DNA of 64,000 nucleotides from NCBI RefSeq assembly GCF_035582795.1, contig NC_134365.1:72149635-72213634 (forward strand), given 5' to 3'. A program made the translations under genes and the position numbers. How positions within the stretch are numbered: the stretch's first letter is position 1; each line of letters starts with the position of its first letter. This document shows, one piece after another, positions 37,331 to 50,901 of the stretch. This DNA comes from Mycteria americana (taxonomy: Eukaryota; Chordata; Aves; Ciconiiformes; Ciconiidae). The notes under the pieces were generated by a model. The model did no database searches. It was not told the origin of the DNA and saw only the letters and a list, made by a program, of their open reading frames with translations.

Positions 37331-40300
37331 AGCTGTGACAGCTGAAGACAAAAAAGTCAGCCTAGGTTTTGGCACACCTAGGGTCTTCTTAAAGTAATCT
37401 CATTTGTGCTTGTCCTAGAACTGTTCTTATTAGTCAGCATCCTTATCTCACATCCACAGCCGAGGATGGCATTGTGGCTTCCCAAAGCACGGTTACTACA
37501 CTGGATAAAGGGACATCCAGATCTTAGTTACAGCAGACACCATCTTTGGAATCGACTCCGATGAAAAAATTGCCAAACCCTTCATCTGTTTTATTTCCCT
37601 TGCCTGAATGATGGGTTAAACAGGCAATACTTAAGAGTACAATAGCTCAAGCCATTTGAAATGCTAATTTTCATCTTGGCCACAATATGTTGAGCATATC
37701 AACCCCTTTTATACCTTATTGGTTGTAAAGTTAATGAGATTCTTTTAAAAGAACAGCATAAAATCCATGATATTCAGTATTCAGATTCCCCTCAAATCTT
37801 GCTCATGCATGCAAGGACTGAGAGCAACTTCAGACATAAGAAAGCATTGTTTAGATTTATAGCGTATTTGTAGTTAAAACATTAGCACCTCTGAGAAGCA
37901 CTTCTTCACACTGGATAGAGGCAACTGGTAAACACTGAAATTTGTTCCTGTCTTAGAAGGCCTGTTGAACCTTCTAAAATGTTTTTCTTGGAACTGGATC
38001 TAGTGATCCGGCTATGTATACTCTTGCTATATTTTCCGTTTATTTGAATGCATGAAGATATGCACAAGCACCTTTGCAAAAGACCAGTCAAACAATAAAA
38101 ACAAACATGTTGTTCATCCAGATTGTCTGCTGTTGACCCAATCTGTGCTTTGTATTTTCCAGACTGTAGTGTAAATGTTTCCAGGGACAGATGTTGTGAG
38201 AGAGCTCTGAAAACATCTGATGCTACTTCCAATCATTTCCAAAGATACTTTTCAAAACAGAGACGTATTGCACATATTTGTTTTTTGCAAGTGTTTTGGT
38301 TCATAGTATATTTACATAATATACTGACCAATACTTCAAAAATCTCTTTCTATACAAATAAACAATTACAACACCAATAATAGAACCATGGTGAAGAGGC
38401 ATGAGGCAGAAAAAATAGTCCTAGATTTTCAGATATCTGTCCGAGTTTGCAAAAACATTGGTGGCTTTTAAGATTATAAAAACCTTTACAGTAGAAATTA
38501 GGGAGAAGGAGAAAAAACATCAGTGTAGAATAGCCGTTAAGTTTTATTTCTGCATTTTTAGACTTTAACCAGATACAGTGCATAATTGTGAGTGGAAGTA
38601 AAGAGCAGCTTCTAACTTAAGCTGGAATTTCAGATCTGAATTTCAGCTGAAATAGGTGGATATCAACCATTCCAATGGATCACTTAGAGTTTTTAGATAG
38701 CAAGAAGACTTGAGAACCGTCTATGAGGATTTATCTCTGATAAGAAATGGCATTAAAAATAAACAAAGATTTTTAAGCCTTCTTCATTTATAAAAAATTT
38801 CAGAATTCTTTCTTTTGTCAAGAAGTAAAATATTTCTGAAAAAATAATACTTTTTGGAAAAAATATGTTTGTATTTTTAAAATAAAACTATTTTATGATT
38901 AGATAAAATCTTTAAACGGAATTGAAGAATAGATTTTTTGGAATGTGTTGTCTATGTGGGATTTTACTTATGTCAGATCTCCCAGAGAACTACAAATTGT
39001 GGACATAAATTGTTTAAGGAAAATCATGTCTATATTGGAAATCAATTCATTGATACAGGAGAAGTTTTTTGTAAGTTCTTCCTTAAATCTTCTCTTCCTG
39101 ATTCCCTACAGTAAAATGCCCTGAAAAGCTGCAAGTTTCTGCAGTTGATAATATCAGATAATACTCTATTTGAAACCTACAGCAATCCAAACAAAATGGA
39201 GAAGAATTGGCAAATTCACAAAAGAAATTATAGTCAAGTCCCAGTACCAACGTAGTTAAAGGTACAACACGATAGCTGAAGTTTTTATTTTAACCTCAAG
39301 TAGTTATCTGGGTTTAGGCCTGTGCTCCTGAATGAAGAGGAATCAATGAATCTAGAATAGCATTTTAGTAGTTCTCTTTGAAGGCTTCAGCGCACCGTAT
39401 CTGATTGCTGGTGAGATGTTTAATGGTAGCGAGTTGAGTTAGTGATTACAATCATTTCAGCAGGCAGAGTCTCTCTGCTCTTGATAACTCTGCTGTGGAT
39501 GGAGAGCTGGAGATGGAGAACTGCCACTGGAAAGGTGCAGGAGCCTCTGTTTCTTTGAGCAAGGATAATGCCCAGGCATCATGCCTTGCTGCCAGGCAAT
39601 GCTTTCTGCTGACTTCCATGCCTGAAGACAGGGATTAGGGCATCTTTAATTTGCAAGCCATGTTTTTTTATAGACATGTATCTCCCCCCCACTCCCGAGC
39701 TGTGATTTTCCTGTTGTTTGCATGAAGGAGAAGGTCTCCGGACTCATGGAGCACTAGCTCAGCAGAGGAGGGTAAGGCAAAACAATGTGGCAAACAAGTG
39801 TGCAGCTTAGCAAGGGCCCATTCAGGTTCACTGCAGTTCATTCTTAAAAGCTTTCATGTGTGACTTAGACTTGCCCAATCTGGTAGTGGGGGACTGCTGT
39901 AGCAAATGGTAACAGTAAATAGAGATTTAAAATTGCATAGCTCTCCTTGGAAAAGCGACTTTGGAAAGCCATCTTTGCTACAACAGATCTGACTATTGCG
40001 TTTAGCAAAGCTAGTTCTTCAAATCTGACTGATGAATAAGACTGTACTATTTTGTTTTTCCTAGAACTTCAAAGACAAGGAGGAGGAGCACTGGAGGAGG
40101 TTTTATGTAGTGTCTCCAGAATTATTAAATTGTAGTAGTGGGTACAAACTGTACCTCAGAGAACTTTTCAATGAGGAAATTACTATCTGTGTTTCAATGA
40201 GGAAAGAGACTTTTTCCAACAGTATATAAGCTTTAAGCAAAGATGTAGGATTTAGTAAGAACCATGCCTCTCAGATGTTTCTGGAGTTGACAGCTGAAGG

Positions 40301-43300
40301 AAAGGAGATAAATTCAAATATTTTTTTTTCTTTTTCTCTCCAGTACTGTGTTCTCAGAAACCAGTAATCCATCCCCTCACCTGCACTTCTGGGCTTCACA
40401 GAATATGCTTGTCATCACAATGTAATGATTTTTTTAAATACTGATTGTTCTCTATTTGTATCACCACAGGACAGAGTTCAGGTTTTTGTTTTATTTTTTA
40501 GTACTTTTTTTTCCTGTGGATGAGGTCTCCACAGGAAACTTTAAGAAAATTCTGCCCTGTGCAATCTCCCAATGAGCTGAAAAAGAAAGACCAAACTTAG
40601 GTTCTCTTTGTGTTAATCATTTAATTATTTGTGGACACATTTGAACACATACCTTAGCAGCCTTATGTCAATCTGGAGCACTGTGAGAGAGCCAGAGTGA
40701 ATTAGCCAGTTAAGCTGCATTTACAGATGCTTTGCATTGGCAGAGCAATACAAAGCAGCTGGGTAGTGTGCCTTAGTTTTCCCTCTACCTTCTGTCCTCC
40801 AGGTTCACGTTGCTGCTTGGACCTCCCTTCCATTCCCCTGTCTACATCTAACACAATTTCCCAGTGTTTCCTTGCACTAGTGTATTCAGGCATTTGCCAG
40901 GGTTCTCTTTCTTATTCTTCTCATATCCCCCTTTTCCTTCTCTATGGTTATACATTTAGAAGAGAAATATTGTTAGGAATTGTGATTTTGGCCGTGAATT
41001 TTCAAGAGCCAAGAGATACTCTCCCCTCCTCCAAGTTCACCTCACTCTCAGGAGGGCTGATTACTTGCACAGTTATGAGCAGGATTAAATCTGCAACTTC
41101 TGTCTTTTAAAAAAAAAATCCCTGCATTAACCCTTTCTCAGCAACTTGTGAGAGTAGAGTCAACAGTGATGTTAGACAGAGGATTTCTACAACCATAATT
41201 CAATGAGAAACAGTAGAAGATTCTTCCCAAAATGGCCGCCCAAATGTCAGTAAACCAGGAGCTAATGCAATCATGAGTGGTAGGAGATTAGTCATTTGTA
41301 GCAGACCTTCACATTTATCATAAAATCTCTCTGATTCTACCAGTGACCTTTCAAAATCAATAAGCCAGGCCACCTGAAACAAGGAAGTTTTCTTTAAAAC
41401 AAAGAAAAAATAACTTATGTTAGGACCTTCTGTCTGCTGTTTTCTTCTGAAACAGTAAGTCACATTTTTAGCTCTCTTTTATCAAGCCACAAGTGTTCAA
41501 AATGCATTACTCACTAAATGAAAGATGATTTTCTTCTTAATTCAGTCATATGATTTCTGGAGATTATGAGTTGTATAGAAGGAAATGCTTAAGCATATTT
41601 TTGAGGAGACATGGTTTGTCTGTTCTTCCTGGCAACTGAGTTATAAAGTTGAGTCAAACTCAGTATAAACTCAGTTATAGATATAATTAGATTTTTTTGT
41701 AAAGGATTGGAATGCCAGAGTCTTAATGGAAGATAAGGTTTTTCTTGTTTTGTTCTGGTGGATAAAACAGGGTGTGTGTTTCTTGCTGGTATAATTAAAT
41801 CAAATGTTAAAAGTAATAAAATTAATCAAAAAAGAGTACTGGATTCCAGCTAAAGAAATTGTTGAAACTATTTCTAATCCATTTCTGTGTTTATTACCTA
41901 AAGAATGCTATTGACCAGTTTGAAGCATTTATTTACTGAGTATCCCACTTTGGCAATATTTCATCCTTATTTCTTCAATATGCAAAATGTAAATGAATAA
42001 ATCCCTGCATACAAATGCTGAATATTATCTTTCTTTTTATGTATATACAAATTAATTTTGTCGATACAGTTCTTTCCATGTGTCAGTATGCATTGACATG
42101 CGCTTTTTTTTCCCCCTAAGAAAATATAATCAGAATCTATTTGGCTACACAAGCAAAAGAGAAGAACTTGGTGAGAATAGTTTTGTTTTTCAGGTTCTTT
42201 CTGTCTGTCTCAGATATCCTCAAACAGCAGCCAGATGCCACTGCCTCTGACATGGTAGTAGAGAGATGGATTCCCTTTGTGCCACACTACTCTGCTTCTG
42301 TTGTGGCCAGAGTCCCTCTTTACTTGGATGGGTCTGGAGGTTTGAACCAGAGAAAGATGTCACGTCTGTCCTGGCAAGGAGAGGAAAGGTGCAGGTGCTA
42401 AGTTTCTAAGCTAGAATGACTTTCAATTTAATTTTAACTTGTGTATGTATAAGTTCCTTAGAAAATTAATCACATGTCCAAAGATCAGATCTGATTTTGA
42501 CAGTCCCCTGTACTCTTAGGACATATAGCATCCAAATATTCATACTGTGCATACATATTCACTCATATTAACTAGGGATCCGTGAGTGACAGTAACATAA
42601 TGTGTATAATGTATGTAATGTAATGGAAATATCACTTAGTAATGTACACACTGAATTCAAACTTTTGGAAAAATAGCTTCAGGAAGCCCGTTGTTTGAAA
42701 ACATGATATATTTAACCAAGTGTCATTGAGTAATAAGGCAAAGGGACAAATTTCAAGATCTACGCTAACACAAAGTCAATAAATGCATGTGCAATCCAAA
42801 GATGTGACAGACAGATATATTGTACAAAAAGGATTTCTCGGACAGATTCTGTCAATATAAATATATTCTGTCGACATACATGTGCCTTGTCATGCTGCCT
42901 TGTCATAATTGCAGTCTCAAGAGCTTTAATTATGTCTTTAAACCATCGGTATTTACATTTGGTTTGTCTCATGGTCCTTCATTGCTAATGTGTCACAATC
43001 TTTTTTTTCCCCTGTGGGGGTGACAACTGGTCACTCTTCATTAATAAAATGACAAGTCTCTTATCCATGTTGTACTCGCAATAGGCTTTACAAAGTTAAA
43101 CTTCAAGAGATTAAATTCCCTCCGTGGTTATCCTACAGAACACACACTTCAACAGAAAATGCTTATACATCATTGTTTTTCATCTGCCAACGCTAAATTC
43201 TCTTTTCCAAGACTAAGTAAAGTTGAGATGAAAACAAGAATATGACTCTCAGAATTTTGTAGTGAAACAGTGACATGTATGGTCAATCTTTAGAAACTGT

Positions 43301-43459
43301 AATGTAATAAGGAAAAAGATATTCCTGTGAACAATATCAGTCACTTCACTAACAGGATCAGTATATAACTTAAGTCTTCTGACATTATATTTTAGAGAAT
43401 CTTCATTAAATCTAGTAAATTAAGTTTTGGTTCTGAAATCCAGCATTACCCCTAGACTT
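37331..43459. other. AT-rich non-coding stretch
   Basis: Long spacer. Contains the double palindrome at 38620-38652. The 127-codon frame at 40727-41110 overlaps an opposing 63-codon frame and lacks any recognisable domain; its hydrophobic segments come from T-rich sequence. No repeat of a named family was seen. Confidence 0.5.
38620..38652. repeat. two abutting perfect 12-bp palindromes
   Basis: TTCAGATCTGAA (38629-38640) is directly followed by TTTCAGCTGAAA (38641-38652); each equals its own reverse complement. A wider imperfect palindrome (38620-38648) is centred on the first one. The arrangement is compatible with paired dimeric factor sites or simple chance. Confidence 0.85.
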
Positions 43460-43602
43460 CACAGAATCACAGAATAGTTGAGGTTAGAAGGGACTTTGGA
43501 GGTCATCTTGTCCAACCCCTCTGCTCAAACACAGCCACCTACAGCAGGTTGCCCAAGACCATGTCTAGACAGTTTTTGAGTATCGCCAAGGATGGAGATT
43601 CA
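43460..43602 (-). mobile_element. CR1 LINE 3' tail, antisense
   Basis: Begins 'cacagaatcacagaatagttgaggttagaagggactttggaggtcatcttgtccaacccc', which is the reverse complement of the CR1 3' UTR and its ATTCTRTG tail. It continues through 'gcaggttgcccaagaccatgtctagacagtttttgagtatcgccaaggatgga' and then breaks off. It is clearly CR1 but older than the copy at 23.9 kb and belongs to a different subfamily. Only the last 140 bp or so was inserted or is still readable. Confidence 0.93.
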
Positions 43603-43798
43603 ATTTGATCAGACTTTCATGTTCTTATATGGAGGTCAGCGTCTTGTTCTTTCCATTAAAATTAGTGAGAGTTAAAGATATGTAGCACTTAGAAATGAGG
43701 AAATTTTATGACAACTTAAGTGAAATAAAATTAAATACAGTGTCAGTTTTGGGTTCCCTGATCTATTTGTCACGGACGCATTTCTTTTCCCTTCTTAG

Positions 43799-43922
43799 GT
43801 GAAACCACAGAATTTGCTGTATGATGAACTGTGAACTACTGGTGCCAGTTGACCTTGAAACTGTGATTCTGGATACCTGCCTTAACAACTGATGAGAGTG
43901 ACAGCAATGATGTTGCCTCTAG
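43799..43922 (+). other. candidate exon bounded by good splice signals
   Basis: The segment is preceded by a polypyrimidine acceptor ('catttcttttcccttcttag') and followed by a consensus donor (CTAG|GTGAGT), giving a 124-nt exon. All three frames contain stops, so it could only be non-coding or 5' UTR/first coding sequence. Inside is a 23-codon frame (ATG at 43821, stop at 43890-43892) whose stop overlaps the next ATG (43892) as TGATG. That second frame stays open through the donor and encodes MRVTAMMLPL. No known protein start is recognised. Chance pairing of splice sites is a real alternative. Confidence 0.3.
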
Positions 43923-46905
43923 GTGAGTTTCCGTCTATCTAAAATTGTAAGCTGCGCTAAATAGTGGCTACAATCTTGCTGAACACAATATCATCCAAAG
44001 CCTTTTTCCAATGAGTAGAAAGACTGTCACTGATCTGCAAGTCCCAATCTGTTAATTTAAACAGGGATCATAGAAATTGTCATTTCAGCAGATGGCGTTT
44101 TCAAAGTGTGGAAATGCAGACCCTTGTTCCCAGGCATGCCTGGAACATGAGACCACTTAAGCCCAAGTGACTTTGTCAAACAAAAGACAAAACAGATATT
44201 TCATGGACCGAGGTGAGAGAAGGCAGTGTCTGTGTAGCTGTGGCACATGCAGCCTTTCCCTTGGAAGCCAAGTGGTGGCATATGCAAGTGACATTAGCTG
44301 TGAACTTGGCACTGGCACAGATTATGCACCTATTCTCCAAAGTCCTACTTGGGTGCCCTTGGCATGCTTAGCTTCATTTCAGCAAACAGAATAATAGATA
44401 TAGTGAAGATGCAACACTGGAGAGTCCAACCAGCCCCACCAGGAACCCTGAGCACCTGGATCACAGAGTTTTCTCTGAATATATAATTATGGGACTAGAC
44501 AAATACTAACCAAGAGGTTGGGAGTTCCTGCATTTTGGTGAGATCATAAGGGGAATATCTAGGCATATGGCTCTCAAGCTACTACCTTGCCCATCTAATG
44601 TAAAACTTGGGATACTACTGTCCTAGAGTAAGACTGGTTTCAGTGTGTCATGCCTCTGACTTCCACGGACACATAGGCTTAGGATGTGATTTTTTGTAGA
44701 GGTTATATAGCTGTGCTGTCTTCTTCCAAGGGCTGTCTTAGGAACCAGCTGCAGCAGGTCCACTGCAGGTTGGCTAGGCCAGGCAGGTAGGAGATGCAAC
44801 CTGGCACTGAGGCCATGGCACTTTGGCTATGCAGTTACCAGGGCGTGAGCTATTTATTTACAGGGCTAGTTTGAGTTTGCCTACAGTAGATTGCAATGAC
44901 TGCAAAGTGAGCATTGACAAAGGCAATGAAGCATTCCTGCAAATTTTATTCTTCTTAGATGGCTTTCATGAGAAAGGGGGTGTTTAGGCCTAAAAAGAGG
45001 ATATGTATGGAAGAAAACCACCACCTCTGTCCAATGGGACCACTTAGAATGAGGATTAGTCATAAAACTTAACAAATGCTGGAGACATTTACAACTCTCT
45101 TCTAATGTAATGGCACCTATACCAAATACTTATATTAAATTGCAAATTTTATGTTCCTTAATAGTATGCACAATAAATTAGCAAAGCCTGTATCAATCTC
45201 AATGTGAATATGAAGACAAACCAGAAAAATCATGTTTATTGTTAAGGATAAATAAAGTAAAATACTTTATTGCTCAGTGACAAAAGATTATAATATACCT
45301 TACAAAAATAGAGCACATGCTATAGTCCATTAGAACAAACGGATTGTCTGATTATGGAAAAGACCTAAAATTCAGGAGGGAAGGAAAAGATGAGGTTTAA
45401 TGGTATTATTTGGTATTAAATCTTAACTTATTCCAGTGAGAATGAAATAAAAAAACTTTAAGGAAATCGATTTCTAGATTAAAAAAAAAGTTTCTTTTGA
45501 AGGTTAGTACCTTTGAAGGTAGTGAAAATCGGCGGCTTATTTTGTAGGAAAATGTAGTGTTTAGATTTCTGTATGCATTCAAGTTTGTTTCACAAATGGT
45601 GAGGTAATAAATCCTACGTTCTGTTCTCACCCTTGACTTAAGTCATGACTAGAAACCAATCTTTCCTATTGGAAAAAATGAAATAAGAAACAAATTACAA
45701 TTACATAAAGTTTTTCATCCTGATTGATCACAACGGGTTTTACAAAATGTAGGGAAAAATAATTTAGATTTGGCTGTGCTGCATTCAGGCAGTGTGGCAA
45801 TGCCAGAAAGTATGTATAGTGAAGCTGGTTGTACAAAAGCATGATAGGTATACCTTGCTGGCACTTACCATAACTAACACTGATTTGGCCTTGGGCAAGC
45901 ATTTTGTTGCTCAAGCTTTCATCTTGAAACCAAGATATGACAAAGCCAAACATATGTGCTTAAGAAAGAACCTCACCAGAGAATACAGTAGCTTTAACTA
46001 CGTTTTATGAGACTTCTTTAGGAACTAGGAGATCTCAGTCTCATTTATGGTTTCTAGGCACTACTATAGTAAAGTAATGGGAAATTTTCTTTTTGCATTT
46101 TGAACTTGATTACATCATTGTGGCCTACAGACGTAATTCAAAGTTATCTTTATCTGCATCTGTCTGTATGTATTTTTTTTAACTACAGGAGGAAAAAGTC
46201 AGATTTTAAATCCCTAAAACTGAATGTTAAGTTTCTACAACACAAATAGAAGACATCTGGATATCTTTCCTTTTTTTTGAGCAGTTTCTAATGCCACAGA
46301 TGTGAGTAAATATGGATATAATTAATTTTCATAACCTTTTAAACATGTAGTAATTTTCTACTAAAAAAAAGGAAACAGGGAAATTGTGCTTTGGAAACTT
46401 ACATAATTCAATATTGTAAAGATTAACCAACCCTGAAATAGTATAATAAATGGGAGACGAGAGATGTTCAGGATACAAATGCATGACCTTTGGAAATAAA
46501 TAAATAAATAATCAAAGCACAGGATTGTCATTTATAGTTGACTGTGGTTAGATTTTCATTGGAGGTAGCAGAACATTGATTCAATAAAACATCATTCAGC
46601 AAACTGTCCTTTTTCAGCAAGGCACATAAATATTTGCCTAACTTGTTTAAATCCCACAGAGTTTAATTCTATGCTGAATCAGGTAATGGGGAAAATGATG
46701 CTTAAAAGCAAGGCACAAATTTCAGCCTTCTGATCTTCTCATTAGTTCTTTGCTTCCTCTCTCAACTTTTGCTACTCTCTTAAATCCCTCTCCAATTCCT
46801 AGGTGTTATCAACTGAATGCCACTTTTTTAATATAAAAAAAAGTATTTTAACCATCTGAAACAACAGGTTTAACAGTATTTGGTGAAGTACCTATCTACA
46901 CACCC
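43923..46905. other. AT-rich non-coding stretch
   Basis: Spacer. The frames at 44167-44394, 44881-45075 and 45666-46010 show no family resemblance. An A-run lies at 45481-45489 and a short (AAAT)n run at 46496-46510. No recognised repeat. Confidence 0.5.
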
Positions 46906-46919
46906 GGACCCCCTGCTAG
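46906..46919 (-). promoter_or_regulatory. CTCF-like motif, minus orientation
   Basis: On the minus strand this reads CTAGCAGGGGGTCC, fitting the CTCF core CCASYAGRKGGCRS at 11 of 14 positions. It lies 15 bp from a better match in the opposite orientation. Occupancy unknown. Confidence 0.3.
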
Positions 46920-46934
46920 GTTGGAACTCTTTGA

Positions 46935-46948
46935 CCACCAGAGGGGAG
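46935..46948 (+). promoter_or_regulatory. CTCF-like motif, plus orientation
   Basis: CCACCAGAGGGGAG matches the CTCF core CCASYAGRKGGCRS at 13 of 14 positions; the single miss is G for C at position 12. With the neighbouring minus-strand motif it forms a divergent pair, the arrangement common at borders of chromatin domains. Binding is inference. Confidence 0.4.
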
Positions 46949-49900
46949 GAAAGGGAAAAGCCAACTAAAAAAATTTAAATCAATCACATTGCTTAATACT
47001 GATTACCCATCGTTGCTTCACTCGTATCTGTTGTTGCATTAACTGAGTTTTGTTTCTTTTTCAACTGTGCGACTGATAATTGTTATTTTTTGTGTACTCA
47101 AGTGTACAGAAGCACAGTGAGAGTGAAGACTTGCCTTTGTTCCGAAACAGTTGGCTTCACTATCTGACCAAAGCTAAAGGTCAGCAGAAGAGGATGACAA
47201 CTCCTTTTGGATTACTAGAAATTTTGTTATAAGGAGCATTAATTTGCTCTAGCTTCCTTTTTGGTAAGTCTTTGATCTATGGCTGTAGAGCCATAGGGAC
47301 TGGAACTAATGTCATTGCTTCAGAGGAGACTTCACAGCAAAACCTAACTGGATTTGCTCCTTGAGAAGTAAAGTAAAGCAAAGCAGGATTGACCTTAGCA
47401 TCCAGCAGGCCAACAAAAGCAGAGATGCTATCCCAGATCTGGTCTGGTTAGCAGCAGTTCTGTCTCAGAGACATCTGATTAGATGAAAGCCAAATGGATA
47501 CCAGTAGCACTAACTGGATTTATGAGTAAGACAATAACTGGAGGAGGGTTGTAGCAGATCTAAGACTTGCAGAGAGGATAGTTGTGCTGTGGAACAGTAT
47601 GTATGACTCCTGTCCCGGTGCACATCTGTATGAGAAAAAAACAATGACTACTTGAGCTTTATTTTTATTTCCAAGAAACTTAGTCTCAAAAGACTCTCTT
47701 ATTTCTGGCCCTAACTTCCTATCACTTTCACTGTTATCTGCAATTGTATTAAAATATTGACAACCCTGGGAAAGATATAACCTAAGCCATTTATCCGTCT
47801 TCATAGGATAACCATGACTGGTGATTAGATTATATTAGATCTGGACTTTGTCCTCCAAGGTAGTTCACTCTTTGGTTATTGGCTATCTTCTGGAAACTGC
47901 ATAGTTTGTATATAGCAGTTGAGAAACCTTCCAACAGCAGTCAAAATTTTCTAAAAAGGAAAAGCACTAGCAATTAATGACTGTTTCTCCTTACAGAGAA
48001 GGATAAAAAGACAAAGAGAGGAAAGTGATGAAGATGCAAAGTTAAAACAGTTTTGTTATAAAATTAAGATTTCATGTAAAAATGGAAATTTATTCTTAAT
48101 GGAGATAGTATACAAATAATGATAACTACTGTATTTCAAAATAGTGATCCAGAAAACTACTGCTGCCTACCAGACAAAACAGTAAAAGGTATTGCAGTGT
48201 GTACAAAAAAGGTCCTACTGACAGTGCCCTTTATCGAAAGACTACCCAAACTTTCATGGGTAAGGAAGGAAATACTTCTTGTAGGTTAACAACTGACTGA
48301 ACAAAAAAAGGAATCAAGAAAAAAGATAAGATTAGCGAGTCTTTCAGGCCCTACCATAACAAAAGTGAAGGAAGAAAAAGGTTTTGAAACTTGATCTGAG
48401 GACATCCTAATAACAGGAGCTCATGAATTGGCAGCAACCGCTCTAACCAGATCAGTGATAAAGCTTCTGACATATTAATGAATTTGTTGCAAGTACTCTT
48501 TAAGTAAAAGCAGAATCACCACAGCACATCACAGGTTTTTATGGTAATGGAGGCTGAATAATGAGAAAATGGAGAGTTGTCATCTGATCATGCAGATCCC
48601 TCCCCATTGAACATAAAATGCTAAAATATCTGAAATATTAATATAATTGTACAAGGTCCTGAAAATCACAATAAAAATATTTTATGAGTATCCTTAGTGT
48701 GCCTGTGACCTATAGAGATCATTAATTTGAAGCCTAATAGCCTACCTGATACTATACAACTTCCACAACCTGATTTGGCAGAATTGTATTATATGTATAA
48801 TATTGTTAATAACGTAAAACATAATAGAATGCCACATGGTATTATAAAAAACAGGAGAAGTAGATAATTATCAGTATTACAATATGCCAGTAAGAGATCA
48901 AAGAATATAAAAGTTATATGGACAAATGAAAGTCTGATGATCCATTAATTTCCTTTTCAAGGAAAGATTACACCACTGGAAAAAATGGACACAATTCCCA
49001 TAGCTTTTGTCTTTAATAAAAAAAAAAAAAAGAAAAAAGAAATTGTGTAGAAAATTAGAGACTCAGTGCAGTAGATTTTTCTCACTTAAAAATATAATTT
49101 AAATGATTAGAAAGCACTGTAATTTTTTTCAGATCAAGGATACTTGATTGTCCTTATCATCTGTACTTTTTCTGCATCCCTGCCTGATATACCTCCTTAT
49201 CACTTAACTAGCTAATCAATCACTAGACTTTTCCCTACATTTTAAGCACTGCAGAAGAGTGTCTTTCTAGAGTAAGAAAGGTGCCAATGTGTTGCCCTTA
49301 CTCTGAATCACCTCTGTTCACTTCATCATCTACATCCCAAAGCTTAAAATAAAGCCATTATATATTAGAATTCAACAGGGCCTTTAAGAATTGCACGAGT
49401 AATATTTATTAAATGTTCACTTTATTAGGATTAAGATTGCCTGTAGTTGTAGAAATCTTCTGGAGAAAAAAAAAGTAATTAAAAAGAATGAACTGAAAAT
49501 GATATATTATAGTGGTCTGCACAGGCAAGGCATGCCTCTAGTGGATCAGGGCTTTGCTTACACTGCACAAAGTACAAGTGCAGAGAAGAGCATGGAAATC
49601 CTTACCTCACTCGCTTCGGAGAAACCAAGCATGCCTGGCTTAGCCTGCCAGTACGTTATTATACTGCTGAATGAGACCCAGTGCTGTGACATCAAGTATC
49701 TCAAAAGGTACAAATGAATCCTAATTTTTCAACATCCTCACCCACTTACTTTTCTTTTTTCTGCTTGGTGGATCAGAAGCGCATTATTAAGCACAATGGG
49801 CCAAATGGTGTGCTGCCCTCCCTCCTTCTGCTGCCTCCTCAAGTTGAGGGAGCCTGTAGCTTGTGTATCTTACAGAGAAAAGATGATAGTGTAGGAAGAA

Positions 49901-50901
49901 CAAACAATACCGTGAATCCATCAGGACTTTTTGCTCTTCTTTTTATACCACAAGATCCTGTTTTAAAATGAAATGGTGCTTATGGCAGGATTTCATTGGG
50001 AAAAATATTGCTGCTTTCTTCAGATTTCTGTTGACATGCAGTGATACTGGTCAGTTTGCTTTAGATTCAACAATATAAAAAAAAAGATGGAACTTTGCCT
50101 TTTCAGAATGGATTTTTATGGCTAAATGGATGCCTCTGTTACTACAGTGATATTTGAATGCAGAGGAGCTCATTTGCTTTTGCTGAAAGGGCATCTGAAA
50201 ATTTTGCATGAGCAAAACGAGGGGTCCCGGTTATAGACTCAGGATTGGCTAAAGGCTGAAATTGGTCAAAGCATTTGGTCTAAAAAGCCACATGTTATTT
50301 CAGAAGGGTAAGAAATATAAAGTATTTGGCATATTTCTTAAGAACTTACATGTATTTCCTTTCTCACTACATACCTGTGATGATGAAGTTATGAAAACCC
50401 TTTCAGAAGAAAGTAAAAAATATCCCCACTCTATTCTGCTTCTACCCTCTGCTTCATAGAGCTTAGACCCTGCTACTGAAGTTTGTGTGATTCTGAACTT
50501 TGTAAAATGCTCTGTGAAATTACCGGAGTTAAATCTCTGTGAACAACTATACACCCCTTAAGAAAATCTCTTACTTCTCATTTTATGGCTACTGCTGCTT
50601 ACAAACAAGAGTATCTGAAAGAGCAGAAAATTTTGCATGACTTTGGGATAATAGAAAGAAACCGCATTTTTGATATCAAATTATTGAACATGTTTGTGTT
50701 CACATTCACACACATTCTCAAAGAGTAAAGCATTTGATGTCACACAAAAAACAATCCCCAAAACACGTACTATGAAACTATTTATTTGGTATCACAGTTC
50801 TTTGAAGAGTAAAGTTAGCAGGCACAGACTTTCTTTTTCTTCTGTGTAGGCACAATGCTTGGCATAGTAGAGTCCTCACTTCTCTTTCTATGACAATGAT
50901 A
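46949..50901. other. AT-rich non-coding stretch
   Basis: Spacer with an A-rich run at 49018-49039 that is not preceded by any recognisable processed pseudogene. Frames at 47520-47804, 49499-49971 and 50262-50554 are short and unlike known proteins. No named repeat. Confidence 0.5.

Noticed and set aside
40727..41110. 127-codon plus-strand frame
   Set aside because: No domain, opposing frame on the other strand, and hydrophobicity explained by T-rich DNA; no exon signals.
49016..49039. A-rich run that could be the poly(A) tail of a processed pseudogene
   Set aside because: The sequence before it has no recognisable coding content and no flanking target-site duplication was seen.
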